Of a stretch of 64,000 nucleotides of DNA, positions 60,543 through 64,000 are shown piece by piece (within the stretch, counting starts at the first letter, position 1; every line of letters starts with the position of its first letter). The notes under the pieces are model-generated. The model was given only the letters and a program-made list of their open reading frames with translations, was not told the origin of the DNA and did no database searches. Source of the DNA: Mycobacterium sp. IS-1496 (GTDB lineage Bacteria; Actinomycetota; Actinomycetes; Mycobacteriales; Mycobacteriaceae); the NCBI RefSeq assembly GCF_001499995.1, contig NZ_LQIU01000034.1:1-64000 (forward strand). Direction: 5' to 3'. Made by a program: the position numbers and the translations under genes.

Positions 60543-62386
60543 CTATTTACATCCTGAGTGCCGGGTTGAGTGGCGCTCCACACGCAGCCCAAAGATTCCT
60601 TGACGTAGTGGCCGCGGATCTGGAACTCGCGAACGTTAGTTGGCTAAACGACGAGAGCGCCGCCTATGGAGCCGCCTTCGTCTACGGCGACGGTTTGATA
60701 CTTGCCAACCCAGGCCCCGGCGGATCCTTGTCTGAGGCCGGAATTTCGGCTGTCGAGGAAGCGGTTCGGGCAGGCGCAGTCATCCTGCCAGTCGCGATGA
60801 CGGTCGACGCCCGCCGACCGCCCGATGCGGCGGCAGAAGCGCAAAGTTTCGATTGCGTTGACGCGGCACGGCAGCGTGGCATTCCAGCCGGCGACCACAT
60901 CAACGTTGCGCACGCCTTCTCTAGGCAGGCATTAGCTCGAGTCGTACCGACGATGGCGACCAGCCGACTGCGGCTGTTTCTGTGTCATCGACGAAGCGAC
61001 GGCGAAGACTTCGTGGCCGCCGTCGATAAGGAACTCGCGACTATTCATCAGCCGTTCTTCCGAGACCTTATGAACATTCAGGTGGGTGACGCCGCACAGG
61101 ATGAGATCGATGAAGCGCTTAGTACTGCCGATGTTCTGGTTTTCTTCGATACACCAGATGCTGGCGAGTCTGCTTGGGTAGCACGTGAACTCGGCGCAGC
61201 CCTGGGTCGGGGCATACCTGTGGTATGGGTCCGGATCGGCGAGCTACCCGGTCGCGCACCACTTCCGGTCTGGCCAAGCGGGACTCCACACATCGTCATC
61301 GAAAATCTTGCCGCAGCGTTGGCGGGCGATGGGGTGATGCGGGCACTCGCTGAGCAGATACTCATCGAGGCGGACGCTCTTAATTACAGCCATTTTCGGC
61401 GGGCGCGCGAGACATTTGCACGCATTCGACGCCAAGCTAGGGAACTGGGACGGGACGTTCAGACCCTTGACGCCCGCCTTCAGATCTTCAGCACACGGCA
61501 AGACTCTGAAGACCAGCCGTACCCAACCCGCCCGACCGTCCACATCCTGCAGGTATTCGCGCGAAATCCGACAGCAGAGGACCAGGATGATCTAATCCGC
61601 TGGCTATCTGAAAACGGATACGGGCCTCACGAGGCCGAGTGCCGGGCATTCGACGCAGCGGTGATGTTGAGTCCGTTCCCGGGCGGCTCGCTTGTTTTCG
61701 GCGACTTCGGCGTGGTGCAACCTGCCCAGGACTACCTGACATCGCTAGCGGAGCCGACTGCTGTGCGAGGTTCCACTCATGACGGGACGCTTCTGTTGTT
61801 GGGCGCGTTCCCGTCGGCAGTTTCGACTCACGCAGCGGTCATCGAGGCGGTGCAAGCTACAGCGGGGACGTGGCTCGACCTGGGCGGGCGAATCGTGTGC
61901 GGCGGACATCCAACGTTCGTGCCGCTCCTAACCCAGGCGGTACGCCTACGCGGTTTGCCGCCGGATCACTTAACTGTCGTTTGGTCGCGCTTCTACGCGA
62001 GCGATGACAGCATCGACGCGCTCAGGACACAGGCTGTCGTGGTGCCAGTCGATGGTGTGATCGGCGATAAGGCCGTATCACTTACGCTCATGCGCAATAA
62101 GCTCATCTCGGTTTCGGGCCGTGCGATTGTGCTAGCTGTTGGAGGGCGAACAAGCGAAATGGGCCAGCATTCGCCGGGGCTTGTCGAGGAGACGTCCTTG
62201 GCTCGTGCCGCCGGGTTGCCAGTGTTTGCTCTCGGTGCCGCGGGAGGACAAGCGTCTCTGATTGCCGGCGAGGCCAGGGCCGGCGGTTGGGCTACGTTGG
62301 GCAACCGACTGTCGGACGCAGAGAATGAAGAGATCGCTACAAGCGAAGATTACGAAGGAACAGCGCGGAAACTTTGGTCGCACTGA
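60539..62386 (+). CDS. TIR-SLOG effector/receptor protein (ThsA-like role)
   Basis: 615 residues, multi-domain, no membrane helix. Residues 1-125 are a Rossmann/TIR-like module (TIYILSAGLSG...GGSLSEAGISAVEEAVRAGAVILPVAM). Residues 143-235 are a clear TIR domain (LRLFLCHRRSDGEDFV; SAWVARELGAALGRGIPVVWV) with candidate catalytic Glu217. Residues 265-320 are helical. Residues 333-410 are an unknown alpha/beta segment. Residues 415-590 are a SLOG domain (LLLLGAFPS; GGRIVCGGHPTFVPLL; AIVLAVGGRTSE; LPVFALGAAGG). SLOG domains in ThsA bind the TIR-made nucleotide. Here activation would switch on the internal TIR to destroy NAD+. Function is inferred from architecture. Confidence 0.8.
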   Translation: MTIYILSAGLSGAPHAAQRFLDVVAADLELANVSWLNDESAAYGAAFVYGDGLILANPGPGGSLSEAGISAVEEAVRAGAVILPVAMTVDARRPPDAAAEAQSFDCVDAARQRGIPAGDHINVAHAFSRQALARVVPTMATSRLRLFLCHRRSDGEDFVAAVDKELATIHQPFFRDLMNIQVGDAAQDEIDEALSTADVLVFFDTPDAGESAWVARELGAALGRGIPVVWVRIGELPGRAPLPVWPSGTPHIVIENLAAALAGDGVMRALAEQILIEADALNYSHFRRARETFARIRRQARELGRDVQTLDARLQIFSTRQDSEDQPYPTRPTVHILQVFARNPTAEDQDDLIRWLSENGYGPHEAECRAFDAAVMLSPFPGGSLVFGDFGVVQPAQDYLTSLAEPTAVRGSTHDGTLLLLGAFPSAVSTHAAVIEAVQATAGTWLDLGGRIVCGGHPTFVPLLTQAVRLRGLPPDHLTVVWSRFYASDDSIDALRTQAVVVPVDGVIGDKAVSLTLMRNKLISVSGRAIVLAVGGRTSEMGQHSPGLVEETSLARAAGLPVFALGAAGGQASLIAGEARAGGWATLGNRLSDAENEEIATSEDYEGTARKLWSH

Positions 62387-62394
62387 TGCGGTTG

Positions 62395-62895
62395 TCAACT
62401 GAAGTCGTTGCGAATCGTGATCGCTTCTTCGACCCAGTCGGCGATGTTGCCCTTGATGTACGAGTACACATTCGTGCTCGTCGAGTAGGGTGGATCGTAC
62501 ACTTTCACGACTGAGCTTAATGGGAGCTTATCCAATCCAATAGTGAAGTCATCGAAGGGATTTCGCCCCTTGGTCGATTGCTGTTGACTCAAATCCTTGA
62601 GGTTGTGAATGTGGATGCCAACCAGCCCTCGCCCGTCGTCCCAGGCCTTTTTGATCTCGTACTTGACCCATTTGCGACCAGCGGAAGCACTGCCAATGAG
62701 GACGACGTCGCAAGACTTGCCTTTCATGTTGTCGTCGATCCATTGCTGGATGGCGGAGTCGCCACCGGCCTTCACGTCTTCCCAACCATTCGCGGATAGC
62801 AGGGGCTGCCCTTCGACGACACCCATGTTCTTCACCTGTTGAACCCGATGGCTGTCGTTCGTATAGTGAAACGTGTAGTAAACCTTGCGCGCCAT
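62395..62895 (-). CDS. ThsB-like TIR-domain protein 2
   Basis: 166 residues from the second of two adjacent ATGs (62895; the other is 62898). GGGAG is better spaced from the second. It starts ARKVYYTFHYTNDSHRVQQV, with CDVVLIGSASAGRKWVKYEIKKAW carrying putative catalytic Glu80 and a GLVGIHIHNLKD strand, the classical ThsB pattern. Longer than TIR protein 1 and clearly different from it. It is inverted, ending 8 bases from the TIR-SLOG stop. Lines 62521-62640 count 62 G/C of 120, far below the flanking chromosome, which suggests separate acquisition. Confidence 0.85.
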   Translation of the reverse strand: MARKVYYTFHYTNDSHRVQQVKNMGVVEGQPLLSANGWEDVKAGGDSAIQQWIDDNMKGKSCDVVLIGSASAGRKWVKYEIKKAWDDGRGLVGIHIHNLKDLSQQQSTKGRNPFDDFTIGLDKLPLSSVVKVYDPPYSTSTNVYSYIKGNIADWVEEAITIRNDFS

Positions 62896-63204
62896 CATCT
62901 GCTCCCTGAAATCATCGCTTCCGTCGTCACGCTAGTCTGCAGGGCTGACAACGTCGCATAGGACACGGCGGTCGAGGCCGTGTGGCTGCAACGATTCTCT
63001 GGCGTAAGGAGCGGCTGCTGTGTCGGAACCAGGCGAGCATCGGACTTGTTCGCGCCGCCAGCGTTAAGGTCCAAGCATGCAGCTTGCGTCCGATGCTCAA
63101 TTGCCCGTGCGTGCAGCTATCGGTGTGGCGAGTGGCGACCTTTCGTATTTGGGATTTAGGTAGCGATGTCGCATGCGTCCGGTGGAGCAAGAGAGGTAAG
63201 TGAC
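62896..63204. other. Intergenic stretch without a convincing gene
   Basis: About 310 bases between the divergent TIR protein 2 and HIT genes. Short reading frames exist on both strands, but none has a ribosome site plus a family-like sequence. It must hold two outward promoters. No strong -35/-10 pair, tRNA, array or long repeat is seen. Confidence 0.5.
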
Positions 63205-63645
63205 GTGCTTGAGCCCACGTGTCCCTTCTGCGACATAATCGCCGGGGCTGCGCCTGCGCGAGTTGTCGCGAACTTCGAATTGGCGATTGCATTCTTCCCA
63301 ACGAGCCCAGCGGCCGTGGGCCATACCCTGGTTGTACCGAAACGCCATTTAGCACAAGTTTGGTCTCTTGACGCGACTACGGCCGCGTCCCTCTGCCAAG
63401 CGACCATGGCGCTCGTTCACGCTGTGAAGCACGCGGTGAATCCAGAGGGATTGAGTGTCATTCAGTCAAATGGCGAAGCTGCGACGCAGACCGTTGCCCA
63501 TCTTCACATCCATGTCCTGCCGCGGTGGGTCGACGATGGCATCGGACCGAATTGGCCACTAGAAGCCACTGTCGATTCTGAACCACTCGAGCGTGCTCTT
63601 GCCAAAATGAGGTCTGACTTGGAGGTGCAGGGTGACGGGTTATGA
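63205..63645 (+). CDS. HIT-family hydrolase
   Basis: 146 residues. It has the N-terminal zinc-type PTCPFCDIIAG, the GHTLVVPKRHL strand and the histidine triad AHLHIHVLPRW. HIT enzymes hydrolyse or transfer nucleotides from dinucleoside polyphosphates and nucleoside phosphoramidates. GTG 63205 is preferred because GAGAGG is eight bases upstream. An in-frame ATG at 63166 is the alternative (159 residues). The next gene starts inside its last 14 bases. Sitting among NAD-signalling genes, it could turn over the signal nucleotide, but a housekeeping role is possible. Confidence 0.85.
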   Translation: MLEPTCPFCDIIAGAAPARVVANFELAIAFFPTSPAAVGHTLVVPKRHLAQVWSLDATTAASLCQATMALVHAVKHAVNPEGLSVIQSNGEAATQTVAHLHIHVLPRWVDDGIGPNWPLEATVDSEPLERALAKMRSDLEVQGDGL

Positions 63646-64000
63646 CCTGAACAACCAGAACGACCGCGATGACCGACGTAAGCATCTGGATTTAATTGCA
63701 GCCGTCATCGGACGGATGGGCACTGCCTCGGCGCAGGCAAAAGGTTGGTCAATTACCCTTGCCGGGGCAGCTTTTGGTGTGGCAGTTCTTCGCGAGAACG
63801 CCTGGCCTCTCATTGTCCTCGGAGTCCTAGTCCTTGCGGTGTTCGCGAAGATCGATGCCCACTACCTAAGTGTGGAGAAAGACTTTCGTGATCTCCACGA
63901 AGCAGTGCGCGACAACCAAGTAAAGCCGTTGTCGATGGAAACGAGCCAAGTGCCACGCCGGCCATCGAACCCCTCGTATTCGTCGTGGTCCATAAAGTGG
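63632..64000 (+). CDS. Two-transmembrane protein, truncated by window end
   Basis: At least 123 residues, open at 64000. GTG 63632 overlaps the HIT gene by 14 bases. A charged N-terminus with RDDRRKHLDLIAAVIGRMG leads to KGWSITLAGAAFGVAVL (helix 1, 38-54) and WPLIVLGVLVLAVFAKIDAHYL (helix 2, 58-74), followed by EKDFRDLHEAVRD. This HLDLIxxVIxRM-KGWS-2TM-DxxYL-Exx(F)R layout resembles small SLATT-like membrane proteins common in bacterial conflict loci. It could be a pore-type effector. The ORF has not ended, so its C-terminus is unknown. Confidence 0.75.
   Translation, partial: MTGYDLNNQNDRDDRRKHLDLIAAVIGRMGTASAQAKGWSITLAGAAFGVAVLRENAWPLIVLGVLVLAVFAKIDAHYLSVEKDFRDLHEAVRDNQVKPLSMETSQVPRRPSNPSYSSWSIKW

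Noticed and set aside
1..64000. CRISPR arrays, insertion sequences, rRNA genes, prophage structural genes
   Set aside because: No regularly spaced repeats, transposase or integrase motifs, rRNA stretches or phage proteins were found in the reading.

Overview
The window reads as chromosome of a rapidly growing mycobacterium (Mycolicibacterium-like). The evidence is high-GC coding sequence, lppZ and cfp6 genes, an F420-dependent oxidoreductase with the F420 gene fbiD, an HU protein with a long Lys/Ala tail, and gene order matching the M. tuberculosis segment Rv3014c (ligA) to about Rv2972c (downstream of recG). No species can be named from sequence alone.

Layout. 0.1-2.2 kb: an acyl-CoA ligase and a YjbR-type protein. 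2.2-15 kb: ligA, an ACT protein, gatC-gatA-pfkA and gatB, interrupted by a five-gene minus-strand operon (DUF4178-DUF2617-DUF4247-DUF350-spermidine-synthase-like), a hemerythrin gene behind a near-perfect SigF-type promoter, a small Cys-rich protein and a secreted cutinase. 15-24.6 kb: an accessory catabolic cluster with one minus operon (LLM oxidoreductase, sulfotransferase, TIM-barrel, DUF1214), a plus operon (thiolase, enoyl-CoA hydratase, acyl-CoA dehydrogenase) and a minus pair (SDR, APH-type kinase). 24.7-35 kb: lppZ, a DoxX protein, cfp6, then ilvB-ilvN-ilvC behind a leader-peptide attenuator, a phytoene-desaturase-like oxidoreductase, serA, leuB. 35-44.8 kb: amidohydrolase, MFS transporter, FAH-family hydrolase, gltX, tRNA-Gln, tRNA-Glu, IclR regulator, leuC, leuD, hupB. 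44.8-60 kb: mutT1, ppk, fbiD, gpsA, a Cys/Met-metabolism PLP enzyme, ddl, thiL, ung, rpmB, a DhaL-type kinase-domain protein, recG and an HNH protein.

Working together: branched-chain amino acid synthesis is nearly complete across ilvBNC, leuB, leuC and leuD. gltX, gatA/B/C and both tRNAs form the whole indirect Gln-tRNA route. fbiD plus the LLM enzyme tie into F420. Many genes appear leaderless: a TANNNT element sits 6-9 bases before the start codon at about fifteen places.

60.0-64.0 kb (window end): synteny and base composition break. This island holds two short ThsB-like TIR proteins, a 615-residue TIR + SLOG protein, a HIT hydrolase and a truncated two-transmembrane protein. It looks like a Thoeris-type NAD-derived signalling antiviral locus with an unusual composition, and it is the most interesting part of the window.
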